A stretch of 64,000 nucleotides of DNA from Paenibacillus massiliensis 2301065 = DSM 16942 (GCF_000377505.1 NZ_KB898204.1:1-64000); one strand, 5' to 3'; positions 1 to 8,488 are shown, counted from the first letter of the stretch. Numbers and translations are program-made. The notes: generated from the sequence alone by a model not told the origin.

Positions 1-296
1 CGCCGGAGGGTTCTTCACTGTTGTCCCAAGTTCTGCACAGCTTCCTTGGCCTTCGTCCATTGTCACGAGACTCGGCTCCCTCTTTTCCCCTTCGCAGGTC
101 CTTTTTGACGACGCGGCAGGATTCACTTGATGTTGCGGCCTGGGTTGTCGCTCGCCCGGTCTCTGACCGGTACTTTTGTCGATGCGCTTTTACACACAGA
201 TTTCACCATGCGCAAGCATCCTAGCTACAAGGGTGGCTTGGCCCCTCCCTTGGTTGGACTTTCACCAACTAGATAATGCGTGCCTCTGGGCACGCT
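1..296 (-). mobile_element. 5' end of a probable group II intron (partial)
   Basis: Read on the minus strand, the block begins just after a terminator (307-333) and its T-rich tail. It starts with a GTGCC..GGCAC hairpin and then has the GTTGGTGAAAGTCCAAC hairpin typical of domain I of bacterial group II introns. Structured, non-coding sequence follows to the window edge. Insertion directly behind an intrinsic terminator is a habit of class C group II introns. The reverse-transcriptase/maturase gene expected in domain IV would lie to the left of the window and is not seen. No convincing protein is encoded here on either strand. An insertion sequence or another structured RNA is possible. The boundary near 296 is inferred from the terminator tail. 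Confidence 0.55.
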
Positions 297-306
297 AACA
301 AACAAA

Positions 307-333
307 AGCAGCCGATCACATAGATCTGCTGCT
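307..333 (-). terminator. Terminator behind the dehydratase remnant
   Basis: An AGCAGC-C-GATC arm pairs with GATC-T-GCTGCT around a five-base loop. On the minus strand it is followed by TTTTGTTTGTT. It would end the transcript of the cyclodeaminase/dehydratase pair, and its tail abuts the probable intron. Confidence 0.75.
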
Positions 334-406
334 TATTTGTTAAAAGCCCATATACTATTTGTTTTTCAGATCAATGGTGTCCACATTAAGTTAGGAAAAA
401 GACAAA

Positions 407-735
407 TTAATATTGGGACAAAATATTCGTTAATACATTTCCATCAATGTTCCCACCGGTTAACACAAGGGCTACATTTCTACCTCCAATAGGTTCTTTA
501 TAATCCCTAATTGCTGCAACAGCAATACCCGTAATAAGGCCACCACCGCCTACGGGGATTACTATGGTGTCAATATCCTCATTATAACAGTGACATGATC
601 TATCCCAAGAAGGGATGCGGCGTAGCTTACAGAACCCCCATGGTTGCCCGAAGAAATTGCGGCTACACCAGTGATTCTTGATTCGATCATATGCATTTTT
701 CACATTTTCATAGCTAAATGTCGTTTCTCGTTCTC
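407..735 (-). pseudogene. PLP-dependent threonine/serine dehydratase-like remnant
   Basis: Three conserved pieces of a fold-type II PLP enzyme survive, but the segments between them are gone. The first is an N-terminal TFSYENVKNAYDRI helix. The second is the SSGNHGGSVSYAA region, in a different reading frame. The third is the tetraglycine phosphate loop IVIPVGGGGLITGIA, joined to the C-terminal ALVLTGGNIDGN. About 110 codons remain where the family has about 320, and the PLP-binding lysine block is missing. The expected start reads ACG instead of ATG (gaaACGACA), behind an intact AAGGGAG. It directly follows the cyclodeaminase gene. In ectoine utilisation the EutB/EutC proteins form such a pair, so the ancestor may have been EutB-like, but too little is left to decide. 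It cannot be catalytically active. Confidence 0.8.
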
Positions 736-737
736 CC

Positions 738-1742
738 TTAGATTTCAAAGTTAACTCCGAGATTTTTCTTCTCTGCAGTCCGTAAAGCCATTTTCGCTAC
801 ATATATATCGAGAATCGCCATACCTGTGGCATCAAAAATTGTAATTTGTTCGTTACTAGTTCTACCCTTCATTTTTCCCAGGATCAAATCACCGATTTCA
901 CCAGATATATTGCTCTCTGTAATCTTGCCTTCTTTTAGCGGCATTTCAATTTCGCCAACTTGTATACAGTGTTCTTTATCATCTAAGAAAAGGCGAGCTT
1001 CTGAAACCAGACTAGAATCAATCTCCTGTTTTCCAGACATATCTGCTCCTATGCAAGAAATATGTGTACCTTTTTTTACCCATTCCCTTTTTATTATGGG
1101 GGTTCTTGATGGTGTCACTGTAATGATGATATCACTCTGCTTCACTGCTTGTTCTAGAGAACCCACCTCCTCAAACAAAATTTTTTCTGCGTTTATTCCA
1201 AACTCATGTAGAAGTCTGCTCGAAATGGTATCAACGAATTTTTTTAATTTCACTTTGTCCCTACCTGCGACCCGGACCATTTTCAAATTGGGAAGTAAAG
1301 ACAAGGCACATGCAATTTGATAAATAGCTTGGTTCCCAGAACCTACTACAAGAAGCTTTTCAGAGTCTTTTCTAGCTAAATATTTAGCTCCGATCGCTCC
1401 AGAGGCTCCTGTTCGTATTCCTGTAATAAATGCTGCCTCGGTTAACCCTATAGGTTTTCCTGTCTCAGCATCAAATACAGTTATTAGGCCCATCAAAGTC
1501 GGCATTTGCTTCATTTCATTGTCAGCGAACCATGTAACTGTTTTATGTCCAAATACCTTATCGCTCTTGAGATAGCCTGACTTGATGTCCATATCTGCCT
1601 TCCCCGGAACAAAATCATAAAAGATGGTTGGCCAAGTCTCCGTGTTGTTTTCACTTTTAGCTTTGTACACCGTCTCAACAAGATGGATAACTTGCTGAAC
1701 GTTCAGTTCTTGTCTAAGATCCTTATCACTTAGAAAACGCAT
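738..1742 (-). CDS. Ornithine cyclodeaminase / mu-crystallin family protein
   Basis: The 334-residue protein has the family length. It shows the substrate-side KSGYLK motif near residue 55 and the segment TGIRTGASGAIGAKYLARK leading into the NAD(P) Rossmann glycines VVGSGNQA near residue 135. The later CIGADMSGKQEID block lies near the residues that are catalytic in ornithine cyclodeaminase. Members deaminate and cyclise ornithine or act as imine reductases or opine-type dehydrogenases; EutC of ectoine catabolism also belongs here. The ATG follows GGAGGT by eight bases. The gene has its own promoter and a leader containing an intrinsic terminator. Its partner dehydratase is decayed, so the original pathway is probably broken. 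Exact substrate unknown. Confidence 0.85.
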   Translation of the reverse strand: MRFLSDKDLRQELNVQQVIHLVETVYKAKSENNTETWPTIFYDFVPGKADMDIKSGYLKSDKVFGHKTVTWFADNEMKQMPTLMGLITVFDAETGKPIGLTEAAFITGIRTGASGAIGAKYLARKDSEKLLVVGSGNQAIYQIACALSLLPNLKMVRVAGRDKVKLKKFVDTISSRLLHEFGINAEKILFEEVGSLEQAVKQSDIIITVTPSRTPIIKREWVKKGTHISCIGADMSGKQEIDSSLVSEARLFLDDKEHCIQVGEIEMPLKEGKITESNISGEIGDLILGKMKGRTSNEQITIFDATGMAILDIYVAKMALRTAEKKNLGVNFEI

Positions 1743-1773
1743 CTGTTATTCTACCTCCATAGTCAGATCATCA

Positions 1774-1840
1774 AAAAAAGCATTAAATCTCATCCCTCCT
1801 ATATACATAGGCCCTAACGGGAGTGAGACTTAATGCTTTT
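1774..1840 (-). terminator. Intrinsic terminator in the leader of the cyclodeaminase gene
   Basis: On the minus strand AAAAGCATTAAGTCTC pairs with GAGATTTAATGCTTTTTTT, with a further CCC/GGG pair inside. The structure ends in seven Ts. It lies between the promoter (1894-1922) and the start codon at 1742, so it must be bypassed or melted for expression. This is an attenuator-like layout. No known riboswitch or T-box elements were recognised, and only about 45 nt precede the hairpin. Confidence 0.65.
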
Positions 1841-1893
1841 AATCGTGTTTACCTGGGGATAAAAACAAGCACTATATCATTTTTATTTGTATT

Positions 1894-1922
1894 ATTATAC
1901 TGAAACATTGTTGAATTCACAA
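1894..1922 (-). promoter_or_regulatory. Sigma-A type promoter with overlapping palindrome
   Basis: Minus-strand TTGTGA, 17 nt, TATAAT. The palindrome TGTTG-AATTCA-CAACA at 1909-1924 covers the -35 element and is a likely operator. It drives the cyclodeaminase gene through an approximately 145-nt leader. The rest of the 1743-2126 gap holds nothing else recognisable. Confidence 0.65.
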
Positions 1923-2126
1923 CATTATTTCAATACCCAGCTTGATCGCTATTTCCTCAGATGCATTTATAGAGGTTGGCCTCCACATGTCTTAATGATA
2001 AAGGAATTCACTGCTAGCTTTCAGAAAAAACGTTCCCCTTAGAGCAAACTAATGACTTCTCCCAAATTGCATCTGTCACCATTAGGCGGTAACAAGCCGT
2101 TGTTCCATTTATTCAAGCTCAATGCT

Positions 2127-3140
2127 CTAGAGAGTAGACTCCACCTCGCGGCTAACGGGGTAACTCACCGTGTACTCGACTCCCTCAAGCCAGCAGCCCT
2201 GCACAAAATCCCGGCCACGTACGATCACACGATCCTCATAGATCTCAACATGTAGACCTTGGCTCCCTTCCAGATATTCATCCTCATCCGTCCAGAGATA
2301 GGCTACCGAGGCTGCATTGAACATGCTAGGCCGTTGCTGGTCGTCGCCATAGCGGGTACGCTCGTTATCCAGTGTCCAATGTGTATGCCCCGTGAACAGC
2401 ATCACCTGTGGATAGCGGTTCAGCACCGCCTTCAGCTCCGTATCCTGCTTGACACCGTACCAGCCCTGCTCCTCCATAGAACCAGCTACTGTATTCAACA
2501 GCGGCTGATGCAGGAAGACAAAGATCGGGCGATTCGGGGCAGCCTTCTCGGCGAGTGTCGTCTCCAGCCATTGCAGCTGTGTGCTGCTCATCTCACAATC
2601 CTTGGGATGAGGCTGCTCAGTGCCCAGGAATATGAAATGATAACCGTCGATCCAATGATCATGATACGGTGCCAGCGAACCTGTCTCCTCCAGGAACATT
2701 CCGAGCCGCTGCTCCCAGAAGTCGCCAAGCTGCTCTTCCTGCATAGGCGCTTCGGCACTTTTCGCCATGGCTTCCTGCACCCATGCATGAATCTCCTGAC
2801 TGCTCATACTCATCAGATCGGCTGGGTGCTCCTCCACCACTCCGATGCCTACGTCATGATTGCCCAGGGTGTATCGAATTGTTGGCAGGAGAGTACGATA
2901 GGACTTCAGAATTCGATGCAACTCGTGATACTCCCCCGGTCTCCCATGATCCGTCACATCTCCAATATGCATAATCCCACTGCTTCCCTCACTGAAGGAG
3001 AGTAGATCCGTTAGGGCGCGCTCCAAATGAAGATTATGGATATGCTGTGGCTCCTCCGTGATATGAGTATCCGTGATAACCTGAAACGTTGCCAAAGGCT
3101 TCATTTGCCTTGCATGGTGAATTGCTGCCTCGTCCTTCAT
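2127..3140 (-). CDS. Calcineurin-like metallophosphoesterase
   Basis: The 337-residue cytoplasmic protein has the metal-ligand series of this superfamily in order: TDTH near residue 24, GDVTDHG near 60, GNHD near 93, HQP near 220 and GHTH near 250. These ligate a dinuclear metal centre that hydrolyses phosphate mono- or diesters. The start is the ATG that overlaps the TGA stop of the upstream SMR gene (TGATG) with GGGGGA before it; an upstream in-frame start would lie inside that gene. It is the last gene of a HAD/SMR/phosphoesterase operon. The natural substrate cannot be deduced. No clear terminator was seen downstream. Confidence 0.88.
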   Translation of the reverse strand: MKDEAAIHHARQMKPLATFQVITDTHITEEPQHIHNLHLERALTDLLSFSEGSSGIMHIGDVTDHGRPGEYHELHRILKSYRTLLPTIRYTLGNHDVGIGVVEEHPADLMSMSSQEIHAWVQEAMAKSAEAPMQEEQLGDFWEQRLGMFLEETGSLAPYHDHWIDGYHFIFLGTEQPHPKDCEMSSTQLQWLETTLAEKAAPNRPIFVFLHQPLLNTVAGSMEEQGWYGVKQDTELKAVLNRYPQVMLFTGHTHWTLDNERTRYGDDQQRPSMFNAASVAYLWTDEDEYLEGSQGLHVEIYEDRVIVRGRDFVQGCWLEGVEYTVSYPVSREVESTL

Positions 3141-3475
3141 CAAGAATTCCCCCATTTCAATCCGATGACCCCAATTAGAATGAATCCCATCCATACCAAA
3201 GACATTGCTCTTAATCGTTCGCCAAATACAAAATGATCAAAAAGACCGATCAGCGTAATACCTACCCCTGACCAGATTGCATAAGCTACACCGAGAGGTA
3301 TATGCTTCACGGCGAAATTCAGCATTGTAAAGCTTGCACCATAACAGACAAACATCAGCACCGATGGCCATAGCCGTGTAAAACCGCCTGACAGCTTCAT
3401 CATGATCGTGCCGCTGATTTCCAGTGCAATCGCCAGAGCAAGCAGGCCCCAGCCAATATAATTTTGATTTGTCAT
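3140..3475 (-). CDS. Small multidrug resistance (SMR) family transporter
   Basis: The 111-residue protein has four hydrophobic segments, the normal SMR size. The essential membrane glutamate of the first helix is at residue 19 (AIALEISGT), and the third helix carries AYAIWSGVGI. SMR proteins work as dimers and exchange protons for quaternary cations, guanidinium or other small toxic amines. No guanidine riboswitch was recognised upstream, so a Qac/EmrE or Gdx role cannot be chosen. It lies 4 bp after the HAD gene and overlaps the phosphoesterase gene by 1 bp, so the three are translated together. Confidence 0.9.
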   Translation of the reverse strand: MTNQNYIGWGLLALAIALEISGTIMMKLSGGFTRLWPSVLMFVCYGASFTMLNFAVKHIPLGVAYAIWSGVGITLIGLFDHFVFGERLRAMSLVWMGFILIGVIGLKWGNS

Positions 3476-3479
3476 CCTG

Positions 3480-4238
3480 TTAGTCGCCTTCCATTAGCTC
3501 AATAAATGAATGAATGCTGGCGTCCGCCAGCGACAATCGCTCAGGTTCCCCAATTCCAACCTTCCATAGTACGCCAGCCTGAATTCCCATCTCCATATCG
3601 CCGTCTGTGTCCCCGATGACAAGTGCCCGCTCTGCCGCTACCTTCATTCGTTCACAGGCAAGTAGCACCATATCAGGAAACGGCTTGCCTCGCTCCACCT
3701 GATCATTACCGATAATGACCTCGAAGTATTCCTCGATTCCCAGCCAGCTCAAGTGTCGCTCTGCCTGACTGGTCTCGTCCGCAGTAACAATACCCATGGG
3801 AATCCGTGCCTTCCGGCAATGCTCCAGAAATTCGCGGGCACCCGGCATCAGCCTGACAGGGCGAGTGCGCTCCAGCTCCAGCTCTGCATGGTTCAAGCTC
3901 TGTGACACCATCAGCTTCGCCTCGGCCCAGGATACGCCAGCTCGATAGCCATGCCATGTGAGTACAGCCTCTACTTCTCCCATGCTGCCCATCGCAAGCG
4001 GCCCGCGAGCATCATAACCGATCACCCGCCCCTGTTCATCGTGCTCTGTTCCCCAGATTGCAGGGAGTGCTTCCGCAGCGAGCAGCCGTCCTTGGCGGGC
4101 CAACTCCTCCTGAAAGCAAGTCAGCACGACATCAGTCCAATGGCCCCAGAGATATGTGAAATCCAGCAATGTGCCATCCTTATCGAACAACACTGCCTCC
4201 ACTGGCGCTGGAGCACCAGGGATTATCAGCTTTGACAT
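3480..4238 (-). CDS. HAD-superfamily hydrolase (phosphoglycolate phosphatase-like)
   Basis: The 252-residue protein has HAD motif I FDKDGTLLDF with the nucleophile aspartate near residue 20. Motif II is GIVTAD, the motif III lysine is in RGKPFPD, and motif IV is VIGDTDGDMEMG. The alpha-helical cap after motif I fits subclass I phosphatases such as Gph and PpaX. The ATG at 4238 follows AAGGAGT by eight bases and is preferred to a longer form starting at 4265. It is the first gene of the operon with the SMR transporter and the metallophosphoesterase. The substrate is unknown; phosphoglycolate or a sugar phosphate would be typical. Confidence 0.88.
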   Translation of the reverse strand: MSKLIIPGAPAPVEAVLFDKDGTLLDFTYLWGHWTDVVLTCFQEELARQGRLLAAEALPAIWGTEHDEQGRVIGYDARGPLAMGSMGEVEAVLTWHGYRAGVSWAEAKLMVSQSLNHAELELERTRPVRLMPGAREFLEHCRKARIPMGIVTADETSQAERHLSWLGIEEYFEVIIGNDQVERGKPFPDMVLLACERMKVAAERALVIGDTDGDMEMGIQAGVLWKVGIGEPERLSLADASIHSFIELMEGD

Positions 4239-4382
4239 GTACCGCACTCCTTCCCCATCCGTCACAAGCAGCCATCAGCTAAGCAATATGTGCTCCATAT
4301 CGCATCACCGATGGCTGGCTCATGTATTTCACGCTTGCTTTAAATTACATATGGACTTGCTTGCTTTACCTTGCTTGCTTAT

Positions 4383-5765
4383 TTACTTATTCAGACGATC
4401 CAGCTCTTTCTGTGCCTTTTCTTTCGCTTTCTTCAATGCTTCAGCCGCTGGTACATTATTGATCTGCACTTCATCTGCCGCATCCTTCAGTGCTTCATTA
4501 ATCTTGCCGCCTGTAGGGTCCTGGAATGGCGATGAGCCATGAGCAGCCTGTTGCAGCGGTACTGTAATCTGTGGATTCTTCGCGCTGAATTCCTTGAAGG
4601 CAGGATCTTCCTGCGCAGATTGTCTAACTGCAATGTAGCCTGTGTTCATCGACCATTGGGCCGTGTTGGAAGCTTCAGAGAAATACGTCAGCCATTCGAA
4701 GGCTGCTTGCTGCTGCTCTGGGCTTGCTTTTGCCAAAATCCCTGCCATACGTGCTTCTGCCACTGGCTTACCTTGTCCGATACCTTCCCAGCCCGGCTGT
4801 TCCATTGCAGCTACGATGCTGAAGTCCAGATCTCCCTGATCGCCACTGGAGCCTGTATAGCCTGCTGCTTTGTTCTTCAAGACATCATCAATCGTCTTAT
4901 ACCAATATTCCCAGCCTTGTCCGCCGTATTGGATGCCCATGATCTTGTCCTCATGAATCCATTTGCGGAACAGCTCCCAGGTCTCCACCCATTCCGGGGA
5001 ATCAATCATCACAGTCTTGCCATCATCACTAAGGATTTGGCCACCTTTGCTGAACACAGCATCAATCATATTATCCTTGCCCCACATTGGCTCCCAGCCA
5101 TAGAATGTGGTTTTCCCATTCTCCTGCTTGGTCATCTTGGCTGCAGCGTCAGCCAGGGCTTCCCAAGTCGTCAGGGTGGCAGGATCAATGCCATGCTCCT
5201 TCAGCGTGTCCATGCGATAGTACATCACTTGTGTCGTTCCATACATGGGTAGGAAATATTGCTTTCCATCTACTTGGCCCTGCTGCAGGAAGGTCTGTAC
5301 GTAATCCTCTTTATTAAATTCAGGATCGGCAGCAATCAGGTCATCCACCGAAGCATAGTAGCCTTTGCGCGCCCAATCCACGTTGGAGCCAAGCACGGCA
5401 GCAGGTACTTTGCCCGATGCAATAGCTGCCTGAAGCTTCTGCTCGGTCTCCGTATAGTCAGCCTGTACGATACCCTTTACCACAACTTTATCTTGCGAGC
5501 TGTTGAAGTTGTCGATCATCTTCTTCATATTGTCGCCCAGGTTGCCCCCGAGGCCATACCAGAACTCGATCTCTACCGGAGCCTGTGCGGCTGCCGGCGC
5601 ATTCGATGGACTACTGTTCGTTGCTGTATCAGAAGTTCCTGCCGTAGAAGCACTTCCACACGCTGTGAGCAGGGCAAAGCTCGAAGCCAGCACCAGCGAC
5701 GTACCTCTCTTCCATTGCTGTGACCACATGGTGCGCATGTTGCTGTACAGATGATTCCACTTCAT
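4383..5765 (-). CDS. ABC sugar importer, substrate-binding lipoprotein
   Basis: The 460-residue extracellular solute-binding protein of family 1 has a signal peptide ending in the lipobox LLTAC, followed by a Ser/Thr/Ala-rich linker. The mature part begins EIEFWYGLGGNLGDNMKKM, as in CUT1 (maltose/glycerol-phosphate type) binding proteins. The ATG at 5765 has GGGGGA nine bases upstream. An unusually long basic stretch of about 20 residues precedes the hydrophobic core. It is the third gene of an operon with two permeases. No ATPase gene is present, as usual for CUT1 systems that share MsmX-type ATPases. The substrate is probably an oligosaccharide or related polyol; not further resolvable. Confidence 0.9.
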   Translation of the reverse strand: MKWNHLYSNMRTMWSQQWKRGTSLVLASSFALLTACGSASTAGTSDTATNSSPSNAPAAAQAPVEIEFWYGLGGNLGDNMKKMIDNFNSSQDKVVVKGIVQADYTETEQKLQAAIASGKVPAAVLGSNVDWARKGYYASVDDLIAADPEFNKEDYVQTFLQQGQVDGKQYFLPMYGTTQVMYYRMDTLKEHGIDPATLTTWEALADAAAKMTKQENGKTTFYGWEPMWGKDNMIDAVFSKGGQILSDDGKTVMIDSPEWVETWELFRKWIHEDKIMGIQYGGQGWEYWYKTIDDVLKNKAAGYTGSSGDQGDLDFSIVAAMEQPGWEGIGQGKPVAEARMAGILAKASPEQQQAAFEWLTYFSEASNTAQWSMNTGYIAVRQSAQEDPAFKEFSAKNPQITVPLQQAAHGSSPFQDPTGGKINEALKDAADEVQINNVPAAEALKKAKEKAQKELDRLNK

Positions 5766-5840
5766 GAATAATATCCCCCTATGTGAATTGAAATTGATAC
5801 TTCGCGAATACACTTCATTCTTGCTCGTGCCTGTTACGAC

Positions 5841-6761
5841 TTAATTCTTGTTCACGCCAGCCGTGATATTAACGCTCTCCATAATCGTCTTCTGGGTGAA
5901 CACGAAGAGCAGCAGCAGCGGCGCAATCGTGAAGGCTCCAGCAGCCATAATCTGCGGCCAGGCCAGCCCATAGGCTCCACCCTCAACGAAGAAGCTTCGT
6001 AAGCCCGCTGACACGAGCTGAAGATTTGGGTCCTTCGTAATCAGCATGGGCCAGAAGTAGTTGTTGTACTGCTCGATGAATGTGATCAGGACCATTACCG
6101 CAAAAGTCGAGCGAATCAGCGGCGCCACAATCGTCCACAAAATTCGGAAATGTGAAGCCCCGTCCAATTGCCCCGCCTCAACAAGCTCATGCGATACCTG
6201 AAGGAAGGCTTGGCGGATCAGGAAAATCGAGAATACACTGACACAGTTGGACAAAATCAATCCTGTATAGGTATCCAGCAGCTGCAGCTTGCTTAATATC
6301 AGATAGCTCGGCAGGTAGACTGCCGTGCTCGGAATCATATATCCGAGCAGCACGATACCTGTCAGCAGACCCTTCAGACGGAATTGCATATGCGTCAGGG
6401 CATAAGCCATCATGCTGGAGTTGATCACTTGTAGTACACAGATCGCAGCAGCTACGCCGATGCTGTTCAACATATAACGAGCGAACGGAGCCGCATGCCA
6501 GGCATCCAGATAGTTGCTCCATCGGAATTCCTGTGGCCAAAAGGTTGGCGGGAACTGCCAAATCTCATCATTCGTCTTGAAGCCACTGGTGACCATCCAA
6601 TAGAATGGAAAGGCCATTGCCAGACTGACCGCCGCCAGCAGGATATAACGCAGAAGATTTAGAAGCCGCTCCCGGTTGAACCAAGCCAGCTTCCGCGGAC
6701 GACCTGTCGCTTGGCTCGGCGCCTGCTTCGGTAATTTTTTAGGAATCACGGTCATGTTCAT
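5841..6761 (-). CDS. ABC sugar importer permease (MalG/AraQ type)
   Basis: This 306-residue inner-membrane permease has six predicted helices. The helix-3/4 region is followed by the EAA loop ELVEAGQLDGASHFRILWTI near residue 200, which docks to the ATPase. The start GFKTNDEIWQFPPTFWPQ is typical of the second CUT1 permease. The ATG overlaps the stop codon of the partner permease (TGATG). It lies 75 bp ahead of the binding-protein gene. Confidence 0.92.
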   Translation of the reverse strand: MNMTVIPKKLPKQAPSQATGRPRKLAWFNRERLLNLLRYILLAAVSLAMAFPFYWMVTSGFKTNDEIWQFPPTFWPQEFRWSNYLDAWHAAPFARYMLNSIGVAAAICVLQVINSSMMAYALTHMQFRLKGLLTGIVLLGYMIPSTAVYLPSYLILSKLQLLDTYTGLILSNCVSVFSIFLIRQAFLQVSHELVEAGQLDGASHFRILWTIVAPLIRSTFAVMVLITFIEQYNNYFWPMLITKDPNLQLVSAGLRSFFVEGGAYGLAWPQIMAAGAFTIAPLLLLFVFTQKTIMESVNITAGVNKN

Positions 6762-7636
6762 CAGTAGTGCACCAGGCGTCTGCCCAGCAGGAAGGAGATT
6801 CCTGACAGGAGTACGCAGATCAGAATAATGACTACCGCAATAGCCGAAGCCTCACCTACATTGAAGGATTCAAATGCGGATTGATAATACATATAGAGCA
6901 ATGTCCGGGTTGCCCCTGCCGGTCCACCTTGAGTCATCACGTTAATCTGGTCATAGGCCTGCAGGGATTGAATCGTCAGAATGATAGACAAGAAGAAGGT
7001 CGTAGGCGAGATCAGTGGCAGGATAATGGCTCTGAATTTGTCCCACCAGCCAGCCCCATCAATGCCTGCCGCCTCCAGCAAGTCTGCCGGAAGATTACGC
7101 AGGGCCACGAGATAGAACACCATACACCAACCAATGGATTTCCACAGAGTGACAATTAGTACAGCGACTAGCGCCCAATCTCCATCACGAAGCCAGCTAA
7201 TAGGAGAAGCACCGAACCAGCCCAATAACAGATTGGCCAGACCTACCTCCGGCTCAAAGATCCAGGACCACGCAATGGACACAGCCACTGTCGGGGTAAC
7301 CCATGGTGAGAAAAGCAGCATTCGGAACAGGCTTCCTCCCTTCATCTTTCGGTTCATGAGCAATGCTAGTCCAAGCCCGCCTACCATCGTCGGAATGACA
7401 CTGCCAAGCCCGAATAGAAGTGTTACCCGCAAGGCCTGATAGAAATCCGAGCTCGTAAATAAATATTGATAGTTCTCCCAACCGACGAACAGTTTGTCGG
7501 GACTCATGAAATCCCACGATGTCAAGCTTAGGTATACGATGTAACCCAGCGGCCACAGCCAGAATAGCAGCAATGGAAGAAGCGCCGGCAGAGTGAACAT
7601 TACAGCCTCCGTCTCCTTCATCAGCCTTACTTTCAT
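6761..7636 (-). CDS. ABC sugar importer permease (MalF/UgpA type)
   Basis: This 291-residue permease has an N-terminal helix PALLPLLLFWLWPLGYIVYL, the YLSLTSWDF segment of MalF/UgpA proteins, and the EAA loop LLEAAGIDGAGWWDKF near residue 190. It is the first gene of the importer operon. Two starts are possible: the ATG at 7636 (11 nt from AAGGA) and a TTG at 7642 (5 nt from it). The ATG is used here. It faces the GbsR-type regulator across 207 bp. Confidence 0.9.
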   Translation of the reverse strand: MKVRLMKETEAVMFTLPALLPLLLFWLWPLGYIVYLSLTSWDFMSPDKLFVGWENYQYLFTSSDFYQALRVTLLFGLGSVIPTMVGGLGLALLMNRKMKGGSLFRMLLFSPWVTPTVAVSIAWSWIFEPEVGLANLLLGWFGASPISWLRDGDWALVAVLIVTLWKSIGWCMVFYLVALRNLPADLLEAAGIDGAGWWDKFRAIILPLISPTTFFLSIILTIQSLQAYDQINVMTQGGPAGATRTLLYMYYQSAFESFNVGEASAIAVVIILICVLLSGISFLLGRRLVHY

Positions 7637-7843
7637 ATTCAATCACGTCCTTAAGTTTTAACTTTTCTGTTACCAACAAGTTAATCGGCTGTGTTGGATG
7701 ACTTTTTTCTTGTGTACAAAAATGATTGTACGATGCTTTTGATAAATGTAAGCCTGACTTATGTTAAAATAACGGGTGTCCATGTAAAAATTTTTTCCCA
7801 AATATTGCAGTATGCCTGCTAACTCCCCCCTCGAGGTGACCTT
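7637..7843. promoter_or_regulatory. Divergent promoter region, importer / GbsR-type regulator
   Basis: This 207-bp region lies between divergently transcribed genes. It holds an imperfect repeat TGTAC..TTGTAC at about 7714-7731 and AT-rich tracts. Toward the regulator, a TTGATA at about 7739 is followed 17 nt later by a weak TGTTAA -10 element. Regulation of the importer by the divergently encoded protein is inferred from layout only. Confidence 0.4.
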
Positions 7844-8425
7844 ATGAAGGATCAAAAGGCCTTGACACCGGATAACTCCGGGCTAAGTACTACACAGAAG
7901 CATCGTACAGAAATGATTGAAGCGATTGCGAGCACAATGGATTTGTATGGCGTGAACCATACGTTTGGCCAGCTATACGGGATTATGTATTTTGAGGATC
8001 GACCGATGACCCTCGAAGAAATGAAAGAAGCCATGCAGATGAGCAAGAGCAACATGAGCTATGCCGTGCGTGCCCTGACTGAATCCCAAATGATCTATAA
8101 GCTGGAGGAGAAGAAGGAACGGAAGGACCTGTATGTAGCTGAGACTAACTTCTACCTGACATTTCAAAATTTCTTCGGGGATAAGCTGCAGCGAGAGGTG
8201 GATGTCATGACGCACAGTCTCCAGCAGGTCAAGCCAGAGCTGATTGAATTCATTCTATCGAGAGAGACGTCTTCCACGGAGCGTGAGACGGCTTTGCAAG
8301 ATTTACACAAGCTTGAGCAGGCGGAGCAATATTACAAATGGCTGCAGGGCTTTGTGGATCGACTGCGTGAGGGTGATTTTTTCGAAGATGAATCTGTGAT
8401 GCAGAAACATCCTACAGAGGACTAA
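7844..8425 (+). CDS. GbsR/MarR-family transcriptional regulator
   Basis: The 193-residue protein has the winged-helix segment MTLEEMKEAMQMSKSNMS and AVRALTESQMIYK at residues 55-85. The preceding FGQLYGIMYFEDRPMT is characteristic of the GbsR family. The last 80 residues are helical and charged (likely dimerisation). GbsR of Bacillus controls choline uptake and glycine betaine synthesis, and relatives bind small quaternary amines. Here the gene is divergent from a CUT1-type importer and not next to gbsAB. The ligand may therefore be different, or the importer may carry an osmolyte-related solute. GAGGTGA precedes the ATG. Confidence 0.85.
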   Translation: MKDQKALTPDNSGLSTTQKHRTEMIEAIASTMDLYGVNHTFGQLYGIMYFEDRPMTLEEMKEAMQMSKSNMSYAVRALTESQMIYKLEEKKERKDLYVAETNFYLTFQNFFGDKLQREVDVMTHSLQQVKPELIEFILSRETSSTERETALQDLHKLEQAEQYYKWLQGFVDRLREGDFFEDESVMQKHPTED

Positions 8426-8488
8426 TATATACAGGCGTACAGGCTGCCGTCATGTCACGCTGGACTGACTTGCCGAACTCTTGTCCAG

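Noticed and set aside
21..224. Small plus-strand open frame in the left edge block
   Set aside because: Lies on the opposite strand of structured intron-like sequence; no ribosome site.
2259..3005. Long plus-strand open frame of about 248 codons
   Set aside because: Exactly antisense to the metallophosphoesterase, with no ribosome site and no protein-like motif.
4320..4382. Several CTTGCTT words after the binding-protein gene, considered as a repeat element
   Set aside because: Short, irregular and without inverted structure; probably simple-sequence noise.
3480..7636. HAD/SMR/phosphoesterase genes considered as part of the importer operon
   Set aside because: A 144-bp gap without coupling separates them, and the products show no functional link.
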